From: Trichobilharzia szidati
Taxonomy: Eukaryota > Platyhelminthes > Trematoda > Strigeidida > Schistosomatidae
DNA: 64,000 bases
Direction of reading: 5' to 3'
NCBI GenBank assembly: GCA_944472155.2
Contig: OX235272.1
Location: 92,014,020-92,078,019, forward strand
A program made the position numbers and the translations under genes. Positions within the stretch are counted from its first letter, which is position 1. Every line of letters begins with the position of its first letter. Shown piece after piece: positions 10,490-22,800 of the stretch. The notes beneath the pieces are model-generated. The model worked only from the letters and a program-made list of their open reading frames with translations. It ran no database searches and was not told where the DNA came from.

Positions 10490-10800
10490 AGCAAAGAAAT
10501 TGCTGTAGTGCATAAAATCACCGTTGTGATGACGGAAGCAATAAGGGACAACAAAATCCATTCATAGAGCGATTCCATCTCATCTTGTGGATACAGAACA
10601 CAAGATCGATGTTAACGAAGCTTTCAAAGTCATCTGCTGCATACCAATTAATCTTAACTTTAACTTAAGAGTTCGTCTACTACATATTGCTGAGGCTGGC
10701 TATTGGAATCCACATTAAGAAGGCTAAATTTTGTATCCAAAAGAAGCTGGTTCAGACACTGTCCTTACCTTGGTCATCAAGGTTTTAATGATCCTCAATT
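10490..10800 (+). mobile_element. PLE endonuclease tail remnant
   Basis: Plus-strand frame with HLVDTEHKIDVNEAFKVICC and RVRLLHIAEA, the C-terminal part of the Penelope-type GIY-YIG endonuclease. It is then broken by stops. Confidence 0.65.
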
Positions 10801-10934
10801 TATTGTGGAAATTTACTTAATTTTATTTGATATTGTAGTTGCTATTACATTTTTATTACAACTTATGCATCTTTCGTGAACTGTAATTCCATTGATCTTA
10901 CTTAACAAATCGATAGTATTCAAAAACACCATTA

Positions 10935-11135
10935 TTGTTTTCATTTCCTTTACGTTCCCAGTGGAACATAGGGCTTCAAGCTAGATGCATGAAGTTTCCA
11001 TAGCAGTGGTGTTTATTCTCATACCGAGCCTTCCCCCTTTACCAGTCTTATTGCTGGCGTATTGAGTGAGGTAAAGAAGTGTGTCAGCCGGGGATCGCAC
11101 CCCGGACCACATGAGGAAATTATCGAGAAGGATAT
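10935..11135 (-). mobile_element. Family 3 tRNA-like repeat
   Basis: Minus strand; visible on plus as CCCAGTGGAACATAGGGCTT, then GTGAGGTAAAGAAGTGTGTC and GGGGATCGCACCCCGGACC (B box complement). The A-box end is truncated. Confidence 0.65.
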
Positions 11136-11289
11136 TCTTTGCTGAATTTTTTCCTAAATATTGAGTTGTTAAGATCAACAGAATTAAGGTTCATAGCGTG
11201 TGTTAGTGATAGTATACATAAAAATATAGTTATAAATTGAATATTAGATTAAATTAAGAAAATTTACTTATTTATAAAAGTTTTATTTT

Positions 11290-11515
11290 TATTCCTTTAC
11301 TTTTCCAGTGGAACATAGGGTTTCAGGTTAAAGCTTTGAAGTTTCCGTAGCAGTGGTGTCTACTTTTACGGAATGGGGTTGCTAGCCGCTTGCCGAACCT
11401 TCTTTCTTTATCTGTCTTATTACTGGCTTAACGAGGTAAAGAAGTGCGTCGGTGGACGGGGATCGAACCTCGAGCATTCTACCGCTGTGCCACCGATGCA
11501 AAGAAAATTTATGCG
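11290..11515 (-). mobile_element. Family 3 tRNA-like repeat
   Basis: Minus strand: CCAGTGGAACATAGGGTTTC, GAGGTAAAGAAGTGCGTCGG, GGGGATCGAACCTCGAGC and CTACCGCTGTGCCACCGATG, i.e. reversed A box CATCGGTGGCACAGCGGTAG. Full length. Confidence 0.75.
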
Positions 11516-11529
11516 ACAGTTAAGAATAA

Positions 11530-12380
11530 TTAAGCCAAGAGTAGCTTGTAAATTACTTACCGGGAAGAAGGAATTGATGGAGTTTCACATTTAATTAATG
11601 ATGACCAAGGTAGGGAAAGCGTGTGGACGAACTTCTTCTGATCACATAAGTTAGATTTCAGCTATATGTGAAGGAGAAACTCGTAAGGCAAAAATAAGAT
11701 TGTATACTCAATTATATAACAGGCTCCATAAGAGTGTATAAATAGATATATTCATTGTTGAATTTGTGAACATTATCCTGAGGGATTATTTGAGGGATAA
11801 ACAAGGTCTATTCGTAGTTCTTTTTTAGCTCACCTTCTAGACACTGAATATAAAGTCTGTATTTACAAGTAATTCTAAGTTATCTACTATATTTTGACGA
11901 ATCTTAATTTTGCTCCACGAGTTTCTCTTTTAGAGTATAACTAAGACTGTTGGAATCCACCTGAAGAAGAAGCCAAACCTAAGTGATCAGAAGAAGTTCA
12001 TTCACAGTTGCTCCTCATGCCTTGGCCATCATTACCTGATTGCAAGTAATAATCTGACAACTTCCTACTACCTCTAAGCTACTTAGAATTTGCGCTTATT
12101 TTAACTATTTTCAATTATTGCATTTTAAAGTTTTCTTAATTTTGTCTGATACCTAAGTTAGAATTATATTTTTATACAATTGAAATAGTCAATAATTCAT
12201 AAAAACCAGAGTGTGTAGCATGATTTAGAAATACGAGAGAAAATGAAGTTGGTGGGATTTCGAAGCACCTTAGAAATAATACTGTTTGTAGGCGTTAAAC
12301 TCACAAGCGAGCTGGTGTCTGTCAATGACATATTACATTAATTTGCTTGATAAATAATAATGAGAGTCCTTTTCAAGTTT
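11530..12380. other. Mostly unrecognised; possible PLE tail at 11935-12055
   Basis: At about 11935-12055 a plus-strand stretch (GGAATCCACCTGAAGAAGAA onward) resembles the end of a PLE endonuclease frame. The rest is AT-rich and featureless. Confidence 0.3.
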
Positions 12381-12384
12381 GATC

Positions 12385-12935
12385 ACGGATTAATGTCACT
12401 TAGACAGCCATTGAAAACCAGCGAATATTCGACAGCTATTTTCACCTAGTTTGGGGCTCTTCAGCAGTAGTAGCCCCGGACTATTTAGCCACTGGGACCC
12501 AACTCACTGACCTATGAATTCCAGCTTCTACCAATTGGTGATTTTAGTACAAACTCCAACCAGTATCATCATTGTGTACTTGTCCTTACACCCAACCTGG
12601 TGGAACTCACTGGCCACGATTTCTTACTACAACTTCAGTCTACTTCAACTTGCTGCCACTCACCAGTGAGCATTGGATTAGTCTTTCTGAGTCAGTTTGT
12701 AGGGAATTCATTTATTGGAATTCTGATCACAGATTGATATCAGTTGAAATTCATTGACCCCTGAGTCGGAACCAGGTAAATTAATGGTCCACGAGCACGC
12801 CTTGTAATCAGACGGTACTGGGTTCGAAGTCCTAAAACCGAATAGTTTCTGGCTAGGACGAAAGAGCTGTCCAGTACTCCCTGGTTTTCAATGGTTCTCC
12901 AACTGATATTAGTCTGTGATCAACCTTCAGGCAAA
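12385..12935. mobile_element. Family 2 fold-back pair
   Basis: A minus-strand copy at about 12385-12690 faces a plus-strand copy at about 12720-12935. Left ribozyme half (minus): CTGCTGAAGAGCCCC, then GGTGAAAATAGCTGTC. Right half: GGCTAGGACGAAAGAGCTGT, then CCAGTACTCCC. The left copy retains an intact CUGAAGA (CUGANGA) box but has lost helix I pairing. Confidence 0.7.
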
Positions 12936-12984
12936 TAAAATCCTTACAGGGTAGGGGCCAAGAAAAATCTTCATACCGATTTGG

Positions 12985-13330
12985 TGCACTAGCGACTCAG
13001 CTGTAGGACTCTTGTAATGGAGCAGTAATTAAGAGACTGCTTGTTCGAACCCTGCGGTCAGGTTGGCAGTCTGCTTGAATTACTGGACTACCTGGGTTGA
13101 TGTTCAACCTTATTTATCATATTTTCTCTAACTCTTATCACTTTTAGAATTCTGTATATTTCGTAGGCATTTTCTTCAGAATCAAGCTATTATTATTAAT
13201 TACTGATGAAGAGTCCCAAATTGGGACGAAATAGCTGTCCAGTACTCCCAGTTTTCCAGTGGTTCTCTAACTGATGTCAGCTCATGATGAAATCCTCCAT
13301 GCAACCAAACAAAAATCCCTACAAAACCAA
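12985..13330 (+). mobile_element. Family 2 variant with best-kept hammerhead-like core
   Basis: tRNA-like head at about 13000-13060 (CTCAGCTGTAGGAC A-box-like; TGTTCGAACCCTG B box), then the ribozyme-like block at 13201-13245 and the family tail CAGTGGTTCTCTAACTGATG. Its head differs from other family 2 copies and may derive from a different tRNA. Confidence 0.6.
13201..13245 (+). ncRNA. Hammerhead-like motif of family 2
   Basis: Helix I UACUG (13201-13205) pairs with CAGUA (13240-13244). The core is AUGAAGA, stem II GUCCC/GGGAC is perfect with loop AAAUU, GAAA is at 13228-13231, short stem III is in UAGCUGU, and C13239 sits at the cleavage position. It matches the hammerhead consensus except A for C3 (or CUGAUGA plus three extra bases AGA). 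Other family 2 copies show the same layout at 15375-15430 (-), 20275-20335 (-) and 29345-29400 (+). Confidence 0.55.
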
Positions 13331-13758
13331 TACCTGAAAATTATTATGAATCAGTCATACCGCCAACAGTCAGCCAGTCGAAATCTATCTCAGATAGCCT
13401 CATAGATCAAAGGAAGACTTTTTATTTACTTATCATCCGTTTTAGAATTCGCATATTGAAACCACTGAACTTTAAGTATTACGTATTTCTAGCTCATTTT
13501 GAATAAATATCTCTATCATTCTGCCTAACTTTATTATATATATAGATTAGAAATATCAAGTTTTATTTAATTTGAGCAAAGGTTGATCCGTATAACTTTG
13601 TTTGACGATTGCGGATTGAATAAAATCAACATCAACAACAATAACAATATTCAGTTCTGAATTCTGCTATTTGGCGGTTCAGATAGTTCAAAATATTTGT
13701 ACAGTAAGTTTATCAGTATATAAACTTTGATAGCATATGCTACTCACAAGCAGGTATA

Positions 13759-13874
13759 ATGCGTGCTACATGGATTATCCTATGTAAGACTATTTTGTAA
13801 ATTCAACATCATTTTTTAAACAAACCTCTGTGTTTCAATGAACAGGTGCAGTTATGGTGGATGCGACAGTACAG
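13759..13874 (+). CDS. Gene 1 exons 1-2: signal peptide
   Basis: Exon 1 13759-13783 (25 nt) ends CTAT|GTAAGA. The 62-nt intron ends TTTCAATGAACAG. Exon 2 13846-13874 (29 nt) ends ACAG|GTTTGT. Joined they read MRATWIILCAVMVDATVQ, with a hydrophobic core and a small polar end. Very short first introns are common in schistosome genes. Confidence 0.6.
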
Positions 13875-16800
13875 GTTTGTCTTTTATATATATTCCCATT
13901 TATAATATTAGAACAAGACATGTTAGCGAACAATATTGTTTTCAATTAGATCGTCTTCACGCTTTACTCTAATTTAAATAGATTTATATATAAAAAATAT
14001 TTTAACCGATGACGGTGATTTTGTGGAACAAATAATAATAATGTGGTAAATGTTTTGAACATAGTTAATAACGATGATTATAATGATAACAAAATATTGA
14101 TAATAAGGTTTATGCAGCTGATAAGAACAACAAAGGTAGTATATGTATATATGTAGACAATTCAATAAATAAATAATTTAGGTCAAATCTTAAAAGGTGA
14201 AGCGGAACGATAATCAGAGTTTAAATAAATATCACGGAGGAGATGGAAGATAAGAAAGGGTGGGAGGGTTTTGAATAGAATTCACCTAGGCCAGGCAAGG
14301 GAGAGACAAAGGTAGAACAAACTTCTTTTGTATGCGAAGACTAGGATTGTTCTCTCGAACTAATTCCCATTGCTTCGGCTATGTGTAAAACACGGGTTCT
14401 GATTCCATTCGAAAGGCTTGATGGAATGCGATATATAACTTTGAAGGCACAATTTCTGTCCACTTGGGGACCGCTATCAATCAAATGAACCAGAATAGAA
14501 CTTCTTATAGATTTTATTTGACCTTTTCCGAACCATGAAGGAAGATGCTCATTAATGCGTTCTTTAAGCTGTCTAGTTGTTCGCCCTATATAGCTCTCTC
14601 CACTGGAGCAACTAAATTTATAGATACACCTAGAAGTGGCACAGCTAGGTCGCTTGTCTTTCATTTGAACAGTCATAATTGGTCGGCTGGAAAATGACAA
14701 ACAAAGGGTGACGGCAGTATAAGTCCGTTTTATTGCTCTCGATAATCTCAGATGTAAGACTTCGTTAGCCACGTTGCCATTAAATTGCAGTTTCAAGAAC
14801 AGTTGTTTCTTTTCAACTGTTGTCAGTTTCTCTTTATTGTACCTGGTGTTCATGTGTCTCCTTACAAATCTACTAGGATAACCCATTTGGACCAGCGTAT
14901 TTTGGATGGATCCTAGCTCATCTGTACAGATTCGTCTTGCTCTATTCGTGAGGCATCTGACCAAATTGATTTTGTATCACCTGTATAAACCTTATTATCA
15001 ATATTTTGTTATCACTATAATCATCGTTATTAATTTCGTTCAAAACATTTACCACATTATTATTAGTAGTAGTACTATGATAATTTGTTCCACGAAATCA
15101 CCGCCATCGGTTAAAAATTTTTATATATAAGTCTATGTATATTAGAGTAAAGCGTGAAGAAGATCTAATTGAAAACAATATTGTTTGCTTATAAGTCTTG
15201 TTCTAATTATATATATATATATATCTACATTTTTCCACGATAAATTGCCCTCATAACTTTGGTTTTTCAACAGATCAACGGACTGCGTTATGTTTCACTG
15301 ACTGAGATTTGATTACAATTAGATTTTACGAGTTGATCATGGACTGATATCAGTTAGAGAACCATTGAAAACCAGGGAGTACTGGACAGCTGCTGTTTCA
15401 TCCTACTTTGGGAATCATTGGCAGTACGCACCCACTGGGATTCGAACCCGGGACCTTCCGGTTACAAGGCAAGCTGGCTCGTATACCATTCAGCCACTGG
15501 GACCCGATTCAATGGCTCATGAATTCTAACTTCTACCAATTCGTGATTTTAGCGCGACCCCAACTATTGTCGTTGGTGGAAATCCATCCACACGTGACTT
15601 ATGCTCGCTAGTGACTTGCTACAGGTTGGAGCTTCCTGCAGTTCTAGTGAGAAGTCGTGACCAGTGAGGTCCAATTAGAAGTCACGTGTGTGGATGGATG
15701 TCCCACCAACGACAATAGTTGGGGTCGCGCTGAAATCACGAATTGGTAGAAGTCAGAATTCATGCACTGGCCATTGAATCGGGTCCCAGTGGCTGAATGG
15801 TATACGAGCTTGCCTTGTAACTGGTAGGTCCTGGGTTCGAATCCCAGTGGGTGCGTACTGCCAATGATTCCCAAAGTAGGATGAAACAGCAGCTGTCCAG
15901 TACTCCCTGGTTTTCAATGGTTCTCTGACTGATATCAGTCCATGATCAACTCGTAAAACATAACTAATCCTTACAAACCAAACTATACAATTAGATTGTT
16001 CTGTTAATCTCAGAAACTGTCTCTTCACTATATCGCTTTAAAAATCAAGTAGTTTTATACTTACTGATGACGTTTTGAGCACAATTGATTGCTGTTCATA
16101 TCCTAACTTGATATGATTATGAGCAGCAATCAATTGTGCTCGAAACGTCATCGGTGAATATTACTGTATAACACTGTGTGATTTTAATCCATGATTGAAT
16201 TATACTCTATCTACCACAGTGCTCAAGTTTTATCCTTATATCAAGTAGTTTGATAATTTGAAGCACTACTTCTCTGCAACTTATCTACTGATCAACCTCA
16301 CTGACAGATCACTCACTCATCGTGACTAAAATCTATTCAACAGAAGTAGAGAGGATAAATCATTCAAACACTGTACTATGAAAAAAATAGAAAGGATAAA
16401 ACCGATAACGTACAACTAGCTGCAGACATAAATTGTTCTAAGAATATTTTTGCAACACTTCAAAGTGAGCGCTAGAAAACACATCAAAAATCTCACTATA
16501 GTAAGACTCAGCTATCATCACATCAAGTGTAGACAGAGCTCGCGATTATTGTACTCATAAGAATCACTTTAATATTCGGTTTTTCATTCGTAATCGGCGT
16601 GTTTTCCAACTTTTTTTTATCAAAAAAGCGGAATAAATCATTGCACTTTTAAAAAATACTGGTTGTCATGATAGTTCTGAGAAATTATCTCAATTTAACA
16701 GAGTTTAAATTAACGCCAGTTGTTTAAGTTTTATTGGACCATTTAACTAATTGATTAATAGAGATTTGTAGCTCAGATGGATGATTTTGATTTGGTCGTA

Positions 16801-19800
16801 TTCTCTGAGCTGGTTGACTTGGTTATGAAACCCCCATTGTCCTTCTAGACAAAATCGCTTCTGTGCAAGCTTTAATATAAAGTGAAATTGCTTCAGTTCT
16901 CCATGAACCATGTCACTGTATCTCCTGACGACCATTGTCGTGATTGGTTGTTAGTTTACATCTTTACTGGTCCATTTTATTGATTTGGAATTGGAATTTT
17001 CTTGTCATGCGATTTATTTTTTATTAGTTGATAAATTTGATCCATAGTAAGGTGTTTGTTGATCACTAAAGGTGTAAACTTCCTGGTTGGGGTCATCGGG
17101 ACGGTAAAAACCAATGGCTGGAGATAGTTGGTGATATGGCTCAAAATCTTTCTCAATGGCGCAAATGAATCCACTCTCCAAAAAAACTATATTGTTCTTC
17201 GATATTACTATTCTTTTTGCCTCATATCTCTGTTAATTGTCTCTATTTTGCATTTCTTTCTACTTTCTTCTTCTGTGGCTTTGTGTGCTGAGTGAAGTGT
17301 GGCGACTCGAACTGCTTCACGTCGGTTCAAAGTTCTATGTTGAAACCAGTTAGTCAGTCAGTCAGTAATCACTGATTCCTTTGAGTACCAGGCTTCTGGA
17401 AACTCCCTGGCATTTTTGTGTTTCCTCTGTTTAAATTCCTACATTCTCTGAATCAAACTGACGTCCATAATTGTCTGTACGCATTGACATGAAAGAATAT
17501 ACATCGCATCTTTTCACAGCTAATATATGTTCTTGGGTTCTGAGGTTCAAAGAGGCCGACCAATTTGACCAATGTAGTGTTTATCGTAGTTCATTTTGTA
17601 AATAGTATTCATCTTGTCTTCTTTTTCTGTTGCATCCTTTGGTCTTCACACTACTGAATGAAGTGATTCTATTGGCTTTTGTGCTATGTCTTCTTCAAAT
17701 GGTCTTAATAATTTGGCCGGTATTTCAGAGATATTCTGTATATATATGGTAGAATGAATTTTCTTGTGGTGTTTTGAATATGGTTTCTTGTTGGTATTTC
17801 GATTGGAGTTTGAACATTTTTCGATAAAATTATATGGGTATTCACTCACCTTGGAGACAGTTAGTAGATATTTCTCTTCTACTGTCTTCAGGACGGGAGT
17901 GGACTACAGTGTGTTTGAAATCTCTCAAACACTGTTTGCACACAGTTTCTTTTGTGAGTCATTCGTTTTTTGGTATTATAGTTGAGTATTTCATCTGAGA
18001 GTGTTGATTTTCTGCATACTTATGTTTCCAAATTTTTGGTGTTTGTTCTTATTGATTAAGAAATCTAAGAATGGAATTTTGTTGTCTGATTCTTCTTCTC
18101 TTGTGAATTTAATGTCCTTAGGTATGTTGTTGATTAATTTGTGGGTGTATTCCAAATTATTTCTTTTAGTTATAACGAGTGTATCACCAACATAATGTAC
18201 CAAGATGCTTAGTTTGATTATTGGCAAGGCTATTAGTCCTAATCTTTGCAAAACGATTTCAGACGTTAGTGCTGATATAGGCTATCCCATTGATGCTCCT
18301 TTTATGTGTTCGTATACTTGATTATTGAATTGGAAGTATGTTGTAAGACATAATTCGATAAGTTCCATCCAAGTTGAACGTTAAGTTTTTGCGTGTTCAT
18401 CGTTATAGAGTTGTTATTGAATAGTTTCTTTTGCTGCGTTTTCCTAAATGAAAAATGCAAAGTTTAGTATTTGATTTTTACTGAAATAAATTTATACCAT
18501 TTTAGAAGTGTGACCATGGATTGATATCAGTTAGAGAACCATTGAAAACCAGCACTGGAGTACTGGACAGCTGTTTCATCCTAGATTGGGAATCCTCGGT
18601 AGTACTCACCCACCAACAGGGTTTGAACCCAGGATCTTCCGGTTACAAGGAAAGCTCGTATACCATTCATCCACTGAGATATGACTCAGTGGCCAGCCCG
18701 TGAATTCTACCAATTCGTGATTTAGCGCGACCACCAACCAATATCATCGGTGGGAAATCCATCCTCACACTTGACTGGATGAACCTCACTGGTCACGACT
18801 TCTCACTAGAACTCCAGGAAACTCCGTCCTGTAGCAAGTCACTAGTGAGCCATTTTCTTTTAACTGTTAATATTTAAAATGTGTAGAGTAACGCCACCAG
18901 ACAGTCAACAGATTAAGTGGTTCTTTTAAATGTTCCAGTTTCTGAACAATCAATAATACTTTGCTGGACTGTGTAGTTCAAGAATTGATTTTGGATGTTA
19001 AATCATAGGCGTGAAAGACTTTGACAATGCAGCATATCACTAAGAATCAGTGTCTAAATAGACCGCAATTAAAGCGTGGTATTTTTTTATTTCTTTGCAT
19101 TCCGAGTAGAACATTTAGTTCCAAACTTTGGGTTTCGAAGTTCGTTGGTCGGATCGCTAGCTTCATGTCCAGGCTTCCCTCTTACCATGGCGAGATTTAT
19201 AAGTGCATCGGTGGGAAATTGAATCTGAACCACTTACGTGATTGGTCAGCATTCTATCAGCCAACCATCGATGCTATAGATGCTGACGCAACAGATTAAT
19301 TTATTGTTAACAGTAGAGTGGATATTATTGGTCCCTTTTTTCTTTTTCCTTTACAACCCTGGCGGATCATAGGGCTTCAAGCTGAAGCTTTGAAGTTTTG
19401 GTAGCAGTGGTATTTATTTTTACGCGATGGGGTTGCTGGCTGCCTCATGCTCAACCTTCCATTTTTACCGGTATTGTTATCGGCTTAGTGAGGTAAAGGA
19501 GTGCGTCGGCTAGGGATAGAACCCCGGACCATATGCGTGGTTGGCAAGCATTCTACCACTAAGCTAACGATGCACTTTATTAGTCCCTGCTGGTCATTTA
19601 CATCTCAGTCTGTATATTTACCTGCTGATAATTGTATACTTGAATCTATGAAGAGCAATTAAAAATTCAGCCCAACTGATCATTGAAAAAAAGGTGAATG
19701 CTTAGCCATTACCATCCTTATATGATTTCTCTGAAATCAATAATCTCGTCGTCAGCAAAGCATTTTTCAACTTAAATAACACTAAGATGATCATCCTGAG

Positions 19801-22800
19801 GTGTCATTACTGTCCAAATGCTTGGAACTTCACCTTTTCACTATAAATCAGTTCAGTGATGCAATTCTGACGAATGAACATTGAAACATTATTTTCCAGA
19901 CTTTTAACACAAAATGACTTGACTTTAGTACACAGTTCCCCTGATCTCTGAGAAATTACTAAGAGAATAGTACAGTTTTAATAATTCATTGGACTCAACG
20001 CGTTTCTCTTCTTGTAGCATCAAACTAGTCATATATGAACTGTCTTGTACTATATTCAACCATTTTAGACAAATGTTCGATAATCACTTTATGCATTAAT
20101 TACATAATGACTATGTATGAAATGATATATTATCATAATATTCTACTTAATTTTTTAGCTGGGTCTTAACAGGAGGAAATTGGGTGAGTATCGTTCATTT
20201 GAGACTGTTTTGATTTGTTTTCACGAGTTTGACCACGGATTGATATCAGTTAGAGAACCATTGAAAACCAGCACTGGAGTACTGGACAGCTGTTTCATCC
20301 TAGTTTGGGAATCATCATCAGCACTCACTCACTAACAGTGTTCGAACCCAGGTCCTTCCGGCTACAAGGAAAGTTCGTATAACATTCAGCCACTGGGACT
20401 CGATTCACTGGTCAGCCCGTGAATTCTAACTTCTACCAATTCGTGATCTGTTTTAGAGCGATCACCAACCAATATCATCGGTGGGAAATCCATCCTCACA
20501 CTTGACTGGTTGGATCTCACTGGTCACGAATTCTCACTAGAACTCCAGGAAACTCCGTCCTGTAGCAAGTCATTAGTGAGCATCAGATTAATTTTCAAGA
20601 CTGTTTTGATTGGTGATAAGACTGTTTGGGACAGACTTGTTTGTCCGACTCCGATTGACGTCATGAGTGACGATCGAAGGTAAGGTGAAAATCTAGTTGA
20701 CCAGAGTATTCGATTCTAGCCATCGACCTCTAAATAACTAGCTCAGTGTCCCATCAGCTAGGACACGCTAGAGATGTTTACACATAAATTGAGGAATATG
20801 ATGATGGTGGCAATGAGAAAGGAGGTTATTACTTGGCCTTGGTCTAAATGCACTCAAGAAAATTGACTTTTGACTAAGTTTTCCCCATGCTTTCCAGTTA
20901 TCATTCTTGTAATTTTTAATCATCGCGCTAATTCTAATAGATTACTTGTCTATCAAGGTAGATCAGGAGTAAATTCGAAAAAAACCAAAACAATTGTTTT
21001 ACACTTCTTATAAATTTATCACGTCACAGGAATAACTCATGGTTTAGTTATCACGAGGTTTTTCTATATTATCATTAAGAATAACTAATTACTTCTCTCT
21101 TTTAAATAATCTGTTGATATTTCTACCTCAGATGATTCAATAGGAGCATATTAGCGAATAATTCACTTCGAAATTTCGGCTCATTATGCTGTAGTTGAAA
21201 TAACTAGATGGTATAAAGTGCTTTCACACAAGAACAGCAATTCATACCGTTATTCATGAGTCAATACATTAGGATATAGAGGGCTTCAGAAGTGCACCTC
21301 CATTCCATTCAGTCATCTGCTATCCTTGTCAGCTGGCTGAACGACTGCTGACATGCTTTCATTTCCTCGGATGTCTAACATGTTGCTTCCTATTCAGCTT
21401 TTACTCCAGGACCTGTTATACTACGTCACTTGAAGGTTTCATTGAAGTATTTCCGGGAGTTAACCTCACACCTAATCCTAGCTCTCTAAGGACAAATTAC
21501 CCTGACAGTCGGTAATTAGGAGGCATTGACCTTTGAAAACGACGATCGACTGGCGTCAGTGACCTTGTCTTTGCATTCTGTCATTCCTATTGCATCATAG
21601 TATGCTAATCAATAAAAAAACTGTTTCTGGGACTTACGTATTTTTCTGTGTTTTTAACAGAGGCAGTTAACTATTCAAGGTTTGATTTAAAGGTGAGCAT
21701 TTTCCTTGATTCAGATAGTGGAACCATTAATAGCACCAGGGGGAAAATTAAATATGAGAATTAGACGCACAATCAAATTACATTCAGTTCATTCATTAAT
21801 TCTCTGTACAATTCACATATGAATTTGTTCCAGTCTACTCCGCGTTGCCTAATTTACTTTAAATATATTTTGTAATTGATCCGTTTTCGCCTAAACTTAT
21901 TTATAAGTTAAGTCAGTAGCCGGTGACAGCCAGAGATTCATTGAGAAGCAGGAAGTACTGGACAACTTTCTCCTTCTATTTTGAGACTATTTAGCAGCAC
22001 ACAACTACTACCGCTCAAACTCAGGATATTACGGTCACAAAGCGAGCTAATAGACCATTCAGCAGCGAGAGATTCGATCTAATCGCCCATGAATTCAAAC
22101 TTTGACCAACTCGTGATAAATATAGCACAACCACCACCCAATGCTAGAGGCGAGAAAGTATTTTCTTACCTCAACTGGTGGACCTCACTGGCCAACGGCT
22201 TCTCACTAGAACTCCAGGTAATTTCCTGTATAAAGCCAGTTGCTAATGAGCATCAGATTAGTTATACTTGCATCTATCAATTACTAACTTATTCAGATTT
22301 TCAGTTTTCTAGGAATTTTGATTAACTGAAGTGTGGATTCCTTCAGTGCTGTTCAGTTGTAAATGCTTCTCTAACTGATATCGGTTAGAGACGTCTTCTG
22401 CACAGATATTAAGTAACTCATTCTTACTTTTATTTTACAGATTTTGAGAATCAGGAAGAATCACTTCAGCAAAAGATGCTGATTAATGAGACGAATGAAC
22501 TATTTCAAAGGGAGAAATACGTACAACTTCCTTCAAAACCGGATGTAAATAAGGTAGGTCTCGTTTCGTTTTCGGCTTTTTGGGCTAAAATTCTTAGGGT
22601 TTTCTAGTCTTCGTTATACTGTACCCCTCATTTATACTACCTGTTTCTGAATATGATTGGAGAGCACTGACATCCCTTAGTAGTGGTTCATAGTCATAGT
22701 GAAGTGATCATACGCGTAGGTAACTTTCTAGCCCCTCTGTAGCCTCTGACTACACTATACCATTCACTGAATCTCTTCAGGAAGTATCAGATACTGTCAC

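Noticed and set aside
15830..15850. tRNA gene from the GGTTCGAAT B box and A-box-like text
   Set aside because: The same tRNA-like unit is dispersed many times with divergent flanks, lacks a proper acceptor stem and continues into repeat body. It is a SINE-type promoter, not a tRNA gene.
15408..15874. Two similar short proteins on opposite strands
   Set aside because: They are the two arms of a family 2 inverted pair and run through its tRNA-like B box.
16100..16150. Standard hammerhead ribozyme at GCTCGAAACGTCATC
   Set aside because: The GAAA half is present but no CUGANGA lies before the stem; reported only as a conserved stem.
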